Both the position numbers and the translations under genes were made by a program. 64,000 bases of DNA from Pseudomonas entomophila (GTDB lineage: Bacteria; Pseudomonadota; Gammaproteobacteria; Pseudomonadales; Pseudomonadaceae), in contig NZ_JAAMQJ010000006.1 in the NCBI RefSeq assembly GCF_013523125.1, positions 62,001 through 126,000 of the forward strand. The letters run 5' to 3'. Under the pieces are notes generated by a model, which worked only from the letters and a program-made list of their open reading frames with translations, ran no database searches and was not told the origin of the DNA. Shown here one piece after another: positions 51,620 to 61,262 of this stretch. How positions within the stretch are numbered: the stretch's first letter is position 1; every line of letters starts with the position of its first letter.

Positions 51620-52422
51620 AACTGATACTGGCCGAACCCTTCGCGCGGCTGTGGGCCGGACGCGACCCCTTCGAGGCGGTCGAGGGCTTGCAGGGCGTGG
51701 TCTACCGGGAGCTGGAAGCGCGCCGCACGCTGCGCACCGAGGTCGACGGCAAGGGCTATTTCGTCAAGATCCATCGCGGTATCGGCTGGGGCGAGATCGC
51801 CAAGAACCTGCTCACGGCCAAGCTGCCGGTGCTCGGTGCCGGCCAGGAATGGCGCGCGCTCGAACGCCTGCATCAGGCCGGCGTGCCGACCATGACCGCC
51901 GTGGCGTATGGTGAGCGTGGCGACAACCCGGCGACCCAGCACTCGTTCATCGTCACCGAAGAACTGGCGCCCACCGTCAGCCTCGAGGACTACAGCCTCG
52001 ACTGGCGGCGCCAACCGCCTGAGCCTCGGCTCAAGCGCGCCCTGATCGCCGAAGTCGCGCGCATGACCGGCACCATGCACCGTGCCGGGGTCAACCATCG
52101 CGACTGCTACATCTGCCATTTCCTGCTGCACACCGATCGCCCGGTGACCGCCGACGGCCTGAAGCTGTCGCTCATCGACCTGCACCGGGCCCAGACCCGC
52201 ACCGCCACGCCACGGCGCTGGCGCGACAAGGACCTGGCGGGCCTGTACTTCTCGGCCCTGGACATCGGCCTGACCCGCCGTGACCTGCTGCGCTTTCTCA
52301 AGGGCTACTTTTGCAAGCCGCTGCGCACGATCCTGACCGAAGAGGCCGCGTTGCTCGCTGCCCTGCGCGGCAAGGCGGACAAGCTCTACGCCCGCAAGCA
52401 ACGCTACGGGGACGCGCTCTGA
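51616..52422 (+). CDS. rfaP: LPS core heptose(I) kinase
   Basis: 268 residues. A kinase-fold protein with GYFVKIHRGIGWGEIAKNLL (ATP-binding lysine region), catalytic NHRDCYICHFL (His-Arg-Asp) and metal-binding LSLIDLHRAQ. It phosphorylates heptose I at O-4, which is important for outer membrane integrity in pseudomonads. It overlaps waaG by 4 bp and the next kinase gene by 1 bp. Confidence 0.94.
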   Translation: MKLILAEPFARLWAGRDPFEAVEGLQGVVYRELEARRTLRTEVDGKGYFVKIHRGIGWGEIAKNLLTAKLPVLGAGQEWRALERLHQAGVPTMTAVAYGERGDNPATQHSFIVTEELAPTVSLEDYSLDWRRQPPEPRLKRALIAEVARMTGTMHRAGVNHRDCYICHFLLHTDRPVTADGLKLSLIDLHRAQTRTATPRRWRDKDLAGLYFSALDIGLTRRDLLRFLKGYFCKPLRTILTEEAALLAALRGKADKLYARKQRYGDAL

Positions 52423-53156
52423 TGGCCGGCTGGACACTGGCGCCGGACTACCCGCACCTGGCGCACGACTTCGGCAGCCTCGATGCGGTGTTCGCCTTGC
52501 AGGGCGAGCGCCTGACCCGCGATCCGCTGAGCGAGGTGATCCGCGTCCAGCGCGACGGCGTCAACTACTACGTCAAGCGTTACACCGGCGCGGGCAAGGG
52601 CCTGCGCCGCTACCTGGGCCGCCCACGGATCAAGGCCGAATGGCAGAACCTCAAGCAGTTCGCCAAGTGGGGCATACCGACCGCCGAGGTGGTCGCCTGG
52701 GGCTTGGAGCGCAACGGCCTGGCTTTCGGCCGCGGGGCGATGATCACCCGCGAGCTGCCGCGCACCGAAGACCTCTCGGTGCTGGCCGAGCGCAACGACC
52801 CACGCCTGAGCGACCGCGCCTGGGTGGCGCACATCAGCGAGCAGCTGGCGCGGCACACCCGGGTCATGCACCAGCACCACTTCACGCACAATGACTTGAA
52901 GTGGCGCAACCTGTTGGTCGACGACCAGGCCTCGGTGTACTTCATCGATTGCCCGACCGGCGACTTCTGGCGCGGCTTCATGCTGCGCCACCGGCTCATC
53001 AAGGACCTGGCGTGCCTGGACAAGGTCGCCAAATACCATCTTTCAGCCACGCAGCGACTGCGCTTCTACCTGCACTACCGCGGGCACGCCCGCCTCACGG
53101 CGGCGGACAAGCGCCGGGTGCGCCAGGTCGTGGCTTTCTTCGAGGGACGGGAATGA
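52422..53156 (+). CDS. LPS kinase InaA-family protein (P. aeruginosa PA5008-like)
   Basis: 244 residues with a compact kinase fold. VNYYVKRYTGAGKGLRRYLG supplies the ATP-binding lysine, THNDLKWRNLLVD the catalytic loop (Asp and Asn intact), and VYFIDCPTGDFW the metal-binding Asp. Placement directly behind rfaP suggests phosphorylation of another inner-core heptose position. I give no symbol because wapP/wapG names differ between reports. It overlaps both neighbours. Confidence 0.85.
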   Translation: MAGWTLAPDYPHLAHDFGSLDAVFALQGERLTRDPLSEVIRVQRDGVNYYVKRYTGAGKGLRRYLGRPRIKAEWQNLKQFAKWGIPTAEVVAWGLERNGLAFGRGAMITRELPRTEDLSVLAERNDPRLSDRAWVAHISEQLARHTRVMHQHHFTHNDLKWRNLLVDDQASVYFIDCPTGDFWRGFMLRHRLIKDLACLDKVAKYHLSATQRLRFYLHYRGHARLTAADKRRVRQVVAFFEGRE

Positions 53157-53905
53157 CCGACTACCTGGCCGATGCCGAGCGCGCCTTGTTGCAGCGCCAT
53201 GGCCTGGACGATTTCGACGCGCTCTGGTCGCTGCAACTGGAGGCCGTCGACGAGCCCAACACCGGGCGCGGTGGCTGGAGCAGCGTCTATCGCCTGGAGC
53301 TGGAGGGCAAGGGCTACTACCTCAAGCGCCAGAGCAATTACTTGACGCACACCCTGCACCGTCCGTGGGGCGAGCCGACCTTCGCCCGCGAGTTCCGCAA
53401 CATCGCGCGTTACCAGGCACTCGGCATCCCGGCCTTGCAGGCGGTGTTCTACGGCCAGCGCAAGGTGAAGGGCGAACACCGCGCCCTGCTGATGACCCGT
53501 GCGCTGGACGCGTGGACCGACCTGGATCACCTGCTGGCGCAATGGCCACAGCTGGACGCCCCGCAGCGCCACGGCATCCTGCAGGCCTGCGGACGGTTGG
53601 CGCGCACGCTGCACGCGGCAGGCCAGGTGCATGGCTGCTTCTACCCCAAGCATATTTTTCTGCGCGCGCGCAGCGAGGGCTGGCAGGCTCAGCTGATCGA
53701 CCTGGAAAAGACCCGTCCGTTGCTGTTCGGCCTGCGTGACCGGCTCAAGGACCTGGAGCCGTTGCTGCGTCGAGCACCGATCTGGACCGAACTGGACCGG
53801 CAGGTATTCTTGTCGAGCTATCTCGAACAGGCGCCCGACAGCGCGCTGGTCGAGACGTGGCAGGCACGCCTGGCACAGCGACGACGCCACAAGGAGACGC
53901 GTTGA
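53153..53905 (+). CDS. LPS kinase InaA-family protein with altered catalytic loop (PA5007-like)
   Basis: 250 residues. Similar in layout to RfaP: GYYLKRQSNYLTHTLHRPWG corresponds to the ATP-binding region and AQLIDLEKTRP keeps the metal-binding Asp183. The catalytic loop reads VHGCFYPKHIFL, so the Asp of HRD is Cys162 while His160 and His167 are retained. This may be a pseudokinase or an atypical kinase acting on the core. It is within the LPS operon with overlaps on both sides. Confidence 0.84.
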   Translation: MTDYLADAERALLQRHGLDDFDALWSLQLEAVDEPNTGRGGWSSVYRLELEGKGYYLKRQSNYLTHTLHRPWGEPTFAREFRNIARYQALGIPALQAVFYGQRKVKGEHRALLMTRALDAWTDLDHLLAQWPQLDAPQRHGILQACGRLARTLHAAGQVHGCFYPKHIFLRARSEGWQAQLIDLEKTRPLLFGLRDRLKDLEPLLRRAPIWTELDRQVFLSSYLEQAPDSALVETWQARLAQRRRHKETR

Positions 53906-55347
53906 TGCGGTTGTCTGAACTGAAACAGGCTGGCCGTACCCCCGAGGTACCGCTGTCGATCACCCTGGCCGATGCGGCAGGCAGCGCCGAACTGCAACTG
54001 CTGAGTCTGCTGCGGGTGTTGCCTGGGCAGCGCTATGTCGGGGCTGGCATCTGGCGCGGTCGCACGGTGCTGGCCAAGCTGCTGGTCGGCTCGAGCGCGG
54101 CACGGCATTTCCAGCGCGAGCTGGAGGGCGTGCGGCTGCTGGCGGCTCAAGGCTTGAGCACGCCGCAATTGCTGGCCGACGGGTTGACCGAAGGCGAGGG
54201 CGGCTGGCTGCTGTTCGAGTACCTGGAGCAGGCCCGCAGCCTGGGTGATGCCTGGGCCGACGTCGAGGCACGAGCACCTCTGGACGACGCGCAGCAGGAC
54301 GTACTGGGGCAAGCCCTGGGCGCCGTGGCCACGCTGCACGCCAAAGGGCTCTGGCAGGAGGACCTGCACCTGGACAACCTGCTGCGCCAGGGCGACACGC
54401 TGTACCTCATCGACGGCGCCGGCATCAAGGCCGAAACCCCTGGGCAGCCCCTGTCGCGCCAGCGCGTGCTGGAAAACCTCGGGGTGTTCTTCGCCCAGTT
54501 GCCCCAACGCCTGGAGCCCTACACCGAGGAGCTGCTGGTGCACTACCTGCTGGCCAACGCCGAGCATGCGCTGCCGCTGGAGGCCTTGCAGAAGCAGGTG
54601 GACAAGGTGCGTGCCTGGCGTCTGAAAGACTATCTGGACAAGGCCGGACGTGACTGCACGCTGTTCAGCGTCGAGCGCAGCCTGTCCGGTCTGCAGGCCG
54701 TGCAACGTGATCGCGCGCCCGTCCTGCGGCCAGTGCTGGAACAGGCCGACGCGCTGATCGAGCGAGGGCACCTGTACAAGACCGGCGGCGCCGCCAGCGT
54801 GGCACGGGTCGAAAGCGGTGGGCTCACCCTGGTGCTCAAGCGCTACAACATCAAGGACGTGGCGCACTGGCTCAAGCGCTTCTGGCGCCCGAGCCGCGCC
54901 TGGCATTCCTGGATCGAAGGGCAGCGTCTGACCTTCCTCGAGATCGCGACCCCTCGTCCGCTGGCCGTGCTCGAGCACCGCGTGCTGGGCTTGCGCCAGC
55001 GCGCCTACCTGGTGACCGAGTATGCCGACGGTCCCGACCTGATCGCCTGCTTCGCGCCCTACGTCGACAGCGGTCAGGCCCCAGAGGCGCAAGTCCAGGC
55101 ACTGGTCGCGCTGATGCAGCGGTTGATTCAGGAACGGATCAGTCATGGCGACTTGAAGGGCCACAATCTGTTCTGGCAGGACGGCCGCTGGTCGCTGATC
55201 GACCTGGACGCCATGTGCCAGCACACGACGCAACGCAGCTTCGCTGCCGCCCAGGCCCGCGACCGCGCTCGCCTGCTGCGCAACTGGCCGGCCGACAGCG
55301 CGTTGCACCAGCGCCTGGATCAGGTGCTGCCGCGCGTCGGCTCGTAG
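53905..55347 (+). CDS. Tandem double-kinase-fold protein of the LPS core operon (PA5006-like)
   Basis: 480 residues made of two kinase-like halves. The first (about 1-230) has LWQEDLHLDNLLRQGDTLYL and a following LIDGAGIK. The second (about 280-480) has LVLKRYNIKDVAHWLKRFW, SHGDLKGHNLFWQDGRW and LIDLDAMCQH. Both halves keep the catalytic Asp and Asn. It probably modifies the LPS core, and the substrate is not known. Its last 28 bp overlap convergently with the toxin-like gene on the other strand, and it is the last gene of the operon here. Confidence 0.85.
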   Translation: MRLSELKQAGRTPEVPLSITLADAAGSAELQLLSLLRVLPGQRYVGAGIWRGRTVLAKLLVGSSAARHFQRELEGVRLLAAQGLSTPQLLADGLTEGEGGWLLFEYLEQARSLGDAWADVEARAPLDDAQQDVLGQALGAVATLHAKGLWQEDLHLDNLLRQGDTLYLIDGAGIKAETPGQPLSRQRVLENLGVFFAQLPQRLEPYTEELLVHYLLANAEHALPLEALQKQVDKVRAWRLKDYLDKAGRDCTLFSVERSLSGLQAVQRDRAPVLRPVLEQADALIERGHLYKTGGAASVARVESGGLTLVLKRYNIKDVAHWLKRFWRPSRAWHSWIEGQRLTFLEIATPRPLAVLEHRVLGLRQRAYLVTEYADGPDLIACFAPYVDSGQAPEAQVQALVALMQRLIQERISHGDLKGHNLFWQDGRWSLIDLDAMCQHTTQRSFAAAQARDRARLLRNWPADSALHQRLDQVLPRVGS

Positions 55348-58322
55348 CCTGCCGGCAGGCCCAGCCACCCGCTGCTGCGCCCGGCCTGGTGGGCACGGAT
55401 CTGCCAGACCCCGTCCTGCCAGCGCAACACGGCCCAGGCTTCCATGGTGTTCTTGAGTTCAGCCGGGATCAGCAGGTGGTAGTGGTGGGGCAGCAGGTGC
55501 CGGCGCAGGGGCAGCGAGCGTGGCCCTGCTTGCAGGTACCACGTCTGGACTGTTTGATAGAGACCGACTTCCTCTGACCGTGGCTCGGCCTCTGGCGGTC
55601 TGTCGACCGCACAGGCGTCGAAGAGCGTGGCCAGGTCTGGCAGACCGTCATGCCAGAGAATGGGCGAATCGATCACCCAATTGCCGTTGGCCAGGCGTTT
55701 GATCGGTAGCTTGGTATAGGCCTCTGGCAATTGCGGGTCGACTGCACGCCAGCGGCGTCCGTCGAAGATCACGTTGTAGAACCGCCCGGCGTCATCCTGA
55801 ACGAAGTATTGCGTCACGCCGCGATGAGCTGACGGCTTCTCGTAGACCCCTTCACCGTAGATGCCATCCAGCCGATAGCGTAGCTGGTCGACGTTGGGCG
55901 TCACCTGGTAGTGGGTGGGCAGGGTGGCGGTGGGGTTGGCAGGGATCTGGCGAACCGCTCGACGCGTGACCGACGAGCCAGCGATGCTGCTGAGGCCGTC
56001 GGCCAGGTGGGAAAGCGCTTCGAACAGCTGGATGAACGCACCGTGGCGATCGTTTTCGTGCAAGGATTCCAGGCTTTCGAGCGACGAAACTGCCGTGCGG
56101 CCGAATGCCAGGGGCGCCATGATACGGTGCGGCAGCACCAGGCTGATCAGGTCCAGCAATAGCCAGAACGTATTCAACACCGTCTCGCCCAGCAGCTCCT
56201 GCCGGGTGGCGCTGCTGGCATCGACCCTTTCCAGCAGTGCGCGAACGTCTGCCTGGTAGCAGGCGTCGAACAGGTGACCCTGGATGACCGGGCGCTCGAG
56301 GTTCGGCCCCAACCGACCCTTGAGCAGCAGTGTTTCGACGGTGTCCGAGGAGAGCAGGGGCAAGCGCTCCTTGATGTAGTCGCGCAGTGCAGGATGGTCG
56401 CGCACATCGCGCAGCAGGTGACGGGCATTGCGATAGTGCCGCCAGGGGCGCCGGTCGGGCGCATCGGGCGCGTAGAGCAGGAAGCCGGTCAGGCGGGTAC
56501 GCTCGGCGGCGATCAGCAGCACACCTTGCATCGTGTGTTGCCTGATCAGCACTTGATGGACGTTGATGTGGCCCTCCTGGAGGCAGGGGCGCCGCCGACT
56601 GTCGGGATGGTCCAGTACGCAGCTGACCCAGGCGTAGCCTTGGTTTGGCCAGATCGCAAGGTAGTGGCCGGCGTAGAGGGCCTTGACCGCCTCGGCGCGC
56701 ATGCGGGCTTGGTTGATGCGCCCGTGCGCCCGTTGTCGCCACATGCCTGCTTCGGATTCGATCAGGTGTTTGCGCAGGAACGCGTCATAGCGTGCGCCGG
56801 CGTTGAGCCCCTGGACCAGCCGCTTGATCAGCGAGGCGTCCAGCCCCGCTGGCGCGGCACTGCCATCGGCGCGGTGCAGCCGTGCCGTCAACCAGTAATC
56901 GATGTCGAACCAGCTGACGTTGAGCAGGGCCAGTTCGTCCAGCGTGTAGGTGATCGAGACCAGCTCGACGCTGTCGCCTACCCGCGGTCGACTGGCGGCA
57001 GGAATATAGCTGTTCGGCGACAACGGATTGAACAGCGGACCGGTCTGTCGCGCCATGGTCACGGTCAGGCGCAGGTCGTCCAGCGTCACGTTCAGCCCGG
57101 TGACGCGGTACAGGCGCTCGACCAGGCGCTCGCGCGTCCAGGCCAGCAAGGAATGGCGTGCGGTGAACTGCTCCAGTGTCGGCAGGCCAGGCGCGCTCGC
57201 GTACTCGATCGCGGTCACCAGCTCTTGCAACGTCTGCATGATGTGCGTCAGCGCCCTCTGAGGGGCCTGGCGCAACCAGGCAGGCATGTGCTTTTCAAGC
57301 AACAGGGCATAGCGGGTGGCCAATGCGCCACGGCTGTCGACGTCGCCTACCACGCGCAGCGCACCCTTGAGCGCGGTATCGAAGGCGCGTACGTCACGCT
57401 GCAGCCCGCTGCGCCAGGCGTCCTGCCAGGCCAGCATGAAGCGACGACGCTGGGCTTCACGCACGGCGTCCACCTGGGCGTCCACCATGTCCTCGGGGTA
57501 CCAGTCGTAGCGCAGGCGTGAGGCCTGGCGGGCACGTTGTCGTCTGTCGGGCGTCACCAGCAAGTCCAGCAACGGTGCGCTCTGGATCGGATCTTCGAGC
57601 CGTTCGCACAGCTCCTGGTGCAGCTCGGCCAGGCTCGTGAACGCCTCGAGGCCGTGGGACAGGCTGCACAGCAGGGCCACGCCCGCAGGCTCGTCATGTT
57701 CGAGCAAACGGCCTTCGGGGCCCTGCTGCAGCAACACCAGGGTGCCGGGCAGGTGCTGACGCCAGTTGGGGTCGGTGCCTTCGAGCAGCGGTTTGTAGAC
57801 CTGCGGACGTTCCTGGACAGGCAGGCGCTGGCGTTGCCAGGCCTGCGGATACTCCATGCACGTGCGCAGCAGACGCTCATGGGTGGCGTCGAGCGTCGCG
57901 TCGGTCCAGCGCAGACGCAGCTCGGTGTCCAGTTGGTCGCGTCGCAGGGACGCCAAACGCGCGTGGCGCGTCAGGCCGCGCGCATCGCGCTCCAGCCAGA
58001 AATCCAGGGAACGAAGGTACCAGGCCTGCCGCACCTGTTGGCAGAACGCCTCGATACGCTCGGCGAAGTCTGCCGGCAGCGTGAGGGTAGCGTTGCCGAC
58101 ATGGCCGACGGAAGGCGCCGTGAATCGCGTGCCCTCGAGCAGGCGTTGCCCGACACGATCGAGCAGCGTGCGGCCGTCCAGGCGCAAGCGGTGGGCGCGT
58201 AGGTCGGGGTCGTCCAGCCAGGCGGCGAGCTGTTGGTTGAGGCTGCGTTCGATCCCGGCGGGCAGGGCCAGCAGCCGCTTGAGCTGGCGATCCAGTGCTT
58301 CGAACTGTTGCAGAGGCGTCAT
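55320..58322 (-). CDS. Large dermonecrotic-toxin-like (DUF6543) protein
   Basis: 1000 residues from the ATG at 58322 with AAGGAG upstream. I recognise the pseudomonad family annotated as dermonecrotic toxin domain or DUF6543. Features are an N-terminal helical region (PLQQFEALDRQLKRLLALPA), WLERDARGLTRHARLASLRR, and a central FNPLSPNSYIPAA with the hydrophobic-target-domain-like segment around ALLNVSWFDIDYWLTARLH. A hydrophobic stretch near residues 745-765 (NTFWLLLDLISLVLPHRIMA) could insert into a membrane. The C-terminal part (YRLDGIYGEGVYEKPSAHRG, YNVIFDGRRWRAVDP) looks like a beta-rich binding or processing module. There is no signal peptide. A secreted effector role is inferred from the family; no immunity partner is visible. 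Confidence 0.78.
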   Translation of the reverse strand: MTPLQQFEALDRQLKRLLALPAGIERSLNQQLAAWLDDPDLRAHRLRLDGRTLLDRVGQRLLEGTRFTAPSVGHVGNATLTLPADFAERIEAFCQQVRQAWYLRSLDFWLERDARGLTRHARLASLRRDQLDTELRLRWTDATLDATHERLLRTCMEYPQAWQRQRLPVQERPQVYKPLLEGTDPNWRQHLPGTLVLLQQGPEGRLLEHDEPAGVALLCSLSHGLEAFTSLAELHQELCERLEDPIQSAPLLDLLVTPDRRQRARQASRLRYDWYPEDMVDAQVDAVREAQRRRFMLAWQDAWRSGLQRDVRAFDTALKGALRVVGDVDSRGALATRYALLLEKHMPAWLRQAPQRALTHIMQTLQELVTAIEYASAPGLPTLEQFTARHSLLAWTRERLVERLYRVTGLNVTLDDLRLTVTMARQTGPLFNPLSPNSYIPAASRPRVGDSVELVSITYTLDELALLNVSWFDIDYWLTARLHRADGSAAPAGLDASLIKRLVQGLNAGARYDAFLRKHLIESEAGMWRQRAHGRINQARMRAEAVKALYAGHYLAIWPNQGYAWVSCVLDHPDSRRRPCLQEGHINVHQVLIRQHTMQGVLLIAAERTRLTGFLLYAPDAPDRRPWRHYRNARHLLRDVRDHPALRDYIKERLPLLSSDTVETLLLKGRLGPNLERPVIQGHLFDACYQADVRALLERVDASSATRQELLGETVLNTFWLLLDLISLVLPHRIMAPLAFGRTAVSSLESLESLHENDRHGAFIQLFEALSHLADGLSSIAGSSVTRRAVRQIPANPTATLPTHYQVTPNVDQLRYRLDGIYGEGVYEKPSAHRGVTQYFVQDDAGRFYNVIFDGRRWRAVDPQLPEAYTKLPIKRLANGNWVIDSPILWHDGLPDLATLFDACAVDRPPEAEPRSEEVGLYQTVQTWYLQAGPRSLPLRRHLLPHHYHLLIPAELKNTMEAWAVLRWQDGVWQIRAHQAGRSSGWLGLPAGYEPTRGST

Positions 58323-58407
58323 GATCAGGCTCCTTGAAGGGAGCGACGATCCTGGCCGAACCCCTGGACGTTCCGGCGACAGGCATGTACCACCGTCTTT
58401 CGACGGG

Positions 58408-59124
58408 CTACAACGAAGGGCTGACGGCCAAGCGACGGCGCCACTGCGCCAGACGTTGCTCGAGCTGCGCAAGGCTGTCGAGCTGTTGCCTGCGTGCCTG
58501 ACTGAACAGGATCAGCACCAGTTCGGCGGTCACCTGCGCATCGGCGCTGGCATGGTGCCGCTCCTGAACCTGCAAGCCGAACCGCGCGACCCAGTCGTCC
58601 AGGCCGGCTTCGCGCAGGACGGTATCCGGGTTGAGCATCGGCGCCAGCTCGGCAACGTCCAGGAACGACTGTTCGAGACGGTAGCCCAGGCTGTCTTTCA
58701 GAGCGCGCGCGAGCATGCGTTGATCGAATGGCGCATGGAAGGCCAACACCGGGCTGTCACCGATGAACTCGAGCAGATCGAGCAGCGCTTCGGCAGGCTC
58801 GCTGCCCGCCGCCAAGGCGCTGGGGCCAAGCCCGTGGATGAGCACACTGGAGGTGGTCTTCTGGCTCGGGCGGCACAGGGTGCGCTCGAATTGCTGAGCC
58901 AGGTCGATGGCGCCGTCCTCGATCACCACTGCGCCGATGGACAGGACCTGGTCACGCTGGGTATTCAGGCCACTGGTTTCCAGGTCCAGAACCACCCAGC
59001 GCTGGGCACGCAGGCTGAGTGTGTCCCGTGGCCTGGCAACCGGCAGGGCGGCCAGACGCCGTCGCCACGGCTCTGCAAGGCGTGGCGCGCTGGGGCGCAG
59101 CCAGCGCAGCAGGTCCAGGCTCAC
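58408..59124 (-). CDS. 3'-5' exonuclease of the DnaQ/DEDDh family
   Basis: 238 residues. ExoI has VVLDLETSGL (Asp47, Glu49), ExoII is in LAFHAPFDQRML, and ExoIII is HHASADAQVT with the DEDDh His. It resembles the stand-alone PolC/epsilon-like exonucleases that follow a cNMP/CBS/DUF294 gene. The two overlap by 4 bp, so they form an operon. Its cellular role (proofreading or nucleic acid turnover) is not defined. Confidence 0.9.
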   Translation of the reverse strand: MSLDLLRWLRPSAPRLAEPWRRRLAALPVARPRDTLSLRAQRWVVLDLETSGLNTQRDQVLSIGAVVIEDGAIDLAQQFERTLCRPSQKTTSSVLIHGLGPSALAAGSEPAEALLDLLEFIGDSPVLAFHAPFDQRMLARALKDSLGYRLEQSFLDVAELAPMLNPDTVLREAGLDDWVARFGLQVQERHHASADAQVTAELVLILFSQARRQQLDSLAQLEQRLAQWRRRLAVSPSL

Positions 59125-61058
59125 AGCTGGTACCGCAGCGCCAGGCTGGCCTGGAGGCGCTGGGCCTGGCGCAGCGCCTCGCGCAGGATGCGCCGGTCGA
59201 GGTGGTTCAGGCTGTCGGGGTCGATCCGGTTGGAGTAGGGCCGGTGTTCACGGCTCTGATGCTGGTGGTGTTGCAGGCGTGTCTGCTGGATGAAGTGATA
59301 CGCCTCTTCGAACGCCGCCCCGTCGAGCGCGTCGACCACGCCATGGGCGATCAACCGGCGCAAGCGCTCCAAGGTATTGGTGGCGTCGATGCCATGGGCC
59401 AGCGCCAGCAGACGAGCCCCATCGACGAAGGGCGTCAGGCCCTGCACCTTGAGATCGAGCGTGGCGGTGCGCTCACCGTCCTGACGGGTCAGCACGAAAT
59501 CCCGAAAGCGTCCCACCGGCGGACGTTGACGCAGGGCATTTTCGGCCAGCATGCGCTGGAACAGGCGGTTGTCGGCCACCTGCTCGAGGATCCCCTGGCG
59601 CAGCGACGCGCAGGCAGATTCCTCGCCCCAGACCACCCGCAGGTCGAAATAGATGCTCGAACTCAACAGGTTCTCGGGGCTGGCCTCACGGATGAACCCG
59701 GCGAAACGCCGTGCCCATTCGGCGCGTGACAGGCACAGGTCCGGATGGCCGGCCATGACGTTGCCTGTACAGAGGCTGAAGCCGCACCGCGCCAGGCATT
59801 GGTTGATGTGCTGTGCCAGCGGGAGCAAGCGCTCACGGCAGACGTTGGCCTCGGCGTCGTCACGCGCCTCGAAGACGATGCCGTTGTCCTGGTCGGTGTA
59901 CAGCGTCTGCTCGCGACGGCCTTCGCTGCCGAAGCACAACCAGCTGAAGGCGACGCCAGGGTCGCCCTGTTCGGCGATGGCCAGTTCGATGACCCGGCAG
60001 ACGGTGTGGTCGTTGAGCAGCGTGATGATCTGCGTGATCTGGGTCGACGAAGCACCATGGGCCAGCATGCGCTCGACCAGCACGCCGATGTCCTTGCGCA
60101 GCGTTATCAGGTGCTCCAGTCGCGAGGCGTGACGAATGGTCCGGGCCAGGTGCACCAGGTCCACTCGCTGCAAGGAAAACAGGTCGCGTTCCGATACCAC
60201 GCCACACACGCGTCCTTCGTCGACCAGGCAGACGTGGGCGATGTGGCGTTCGGTCATCGCCATGGCGGCATCGAAGGCACTGGCCTTGGGGTCGAGAAAG
60301 AACGGCGCGGTCGTCATGTGCTGGTGAATTGGCGCATCCAGCTCGGCGCTGGCATGGGCCACGGCCTGGCGCAGGTCGCGCAGGGTGAAGATGCCGACCG
60401 GAAAGCGGCGTGGGTCGACGATCACGATGCTGCCGACTTGCTGTTCGTGCATCAGCCGTACGGCTTCGCGCATCGGCGTGTGCGGTGCGCAGGTCACTGG
60501 GTGACGCAGGGCCAGCTCACCCAGCGGCGTGTTCAGCGAATACTGTGTGCCCAACGTTTCCACCGCCTGGCGCCGCACCTGCCGATTGACCTGGTCCAGC
60601 AGGCTGCTCACCCCGCGCAGGGCGAAATCGCGGAAGGGTTCGGACAGGGAGAACACACGGATGAACGCGGCCTTGTTCAGTTGCAGGCAGAAGGTGTCGT
60701 CGCCGGCCAGGTGTTCGGTGCGTGTGGCACGCTCGCCCAGCAACGCCGCCAGGGGAAAGCACTCGCCGGTGCTGATTTCGAAGGTGGTCTCCATGCCCGG
60801 ACGGGTCGCCTGCTGTCGTTCGCCGACCACGCGCCCCTGCTTGACGATGTAGAAATGTTCCACGGGACCGTCGCTGGGCTTGAGGATGCTTTCGCCGGCG
60901 GCATGGAACCGCAATTGGCACTGTTCGACCAGGTACGCCAGGTGCGCCTGTTCCATCTGGTTGAAGGGCGCAAAGCGCTGCAGGAACTGCACGGTGCCCT
61001 GGATGTTCTGCAACACGGCGGTCTTGCCAGCCTTGTCGAAGGCGTCCTGTCTGCTCAT
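59121..61058 (-). CDS. cNMP-binding/CBS/DUF294 nucleotidyltransferase-like protein
   Basis: 645 residues from the ATG at 61058. Order: cyclic-nucleotide-binding fold (about 20-140), two CBS domains (about 165-285, with GSIVIVDPRRFPVGIFTLRD and AHVCLVDEGRVCGVVSERDL), a DUF294 nucleotidyltransferase-like domain (CFGSEGRREQTLYTDQDNGI, with the D-x-D-like acidic pair) and a C-terminal helical domain. Such proteins may uridylylate or adenylylate a partner in response to a ligand. In pseudomonads this gene often lies near actP and acetate genes, and here it is next to glcB. It is translationally coupled to the exonuclease gene. Confidence 0.9.
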   Translation of the reverse strand: MSRQDAFDKAGKTAVLQNIQGTVQFLQRFAPFNQMEQAHLAYLVEQCQLRFHAAGESILKPSDGPVEHFYIVKQGRVVGERQQATRPGMETTFEISTGECFPLAALLGERATRTEHLAGDDTFCLQLNKAAFIRVFSLSEPFRDFALRGVSSLLDQVNRQVRRQAVETLGTQYSLNTPLGELALRHPVTCAPHTPMREAVRLMHEQQVGSIVIVDPRRFPVGIFTLRDLRQAVAHASAELDAPIHQHMTTAPFFLDPKASAFDAAMAMTERHIAHVCLVDEGRVCGVVSERDLFSLQRVDLVHLARTIRHASRLEHLITLRKDIGVLVERMLAHGASSTQITQIITLLNDHTVCRVIELAIAEQGDPGVAFSWLCFGSEGRREQTLYTDQDNGIVFEARDDAEANVCRERLLPLAQHINQCLARCGFSLCTGNVMAGHPDLCLSRAEWARRFAGFIREASPENLLSSSIYFDLRVVWGEESACASLRQGILEQVADNRLFQRMLAENALRQRPPVGRFRDFVLTRQDGERTATLDLKVQGLTPFVDGARLLALAHGIDATNTLERLRRLIAHGVVDALDGAAFEEAYHFIQQTRLQHHQHQSREHRPYSNRIDPDSLNHLDRRILREALRQAQRLQASLALRYQL

Positions 61059-61262
61059 CGAACTACCGCATCGTCGTGCCGGCGCCGAGTACGCGCGGCC
61101 TGTTGTTGTGCAGGCATGGTCGAACGAAGGCCGTTGCCTGCCCATTGGACGTAAGTCTAGGAGTGATCGGGGGGCTGTTTCTGGAAAACCCCGACGAAAG
61201 GCAGCTTGCACGCCAGAGGTTTGCGGTCTGAACTGGAGGAACGGACTTTCGACGAGTGGGCC

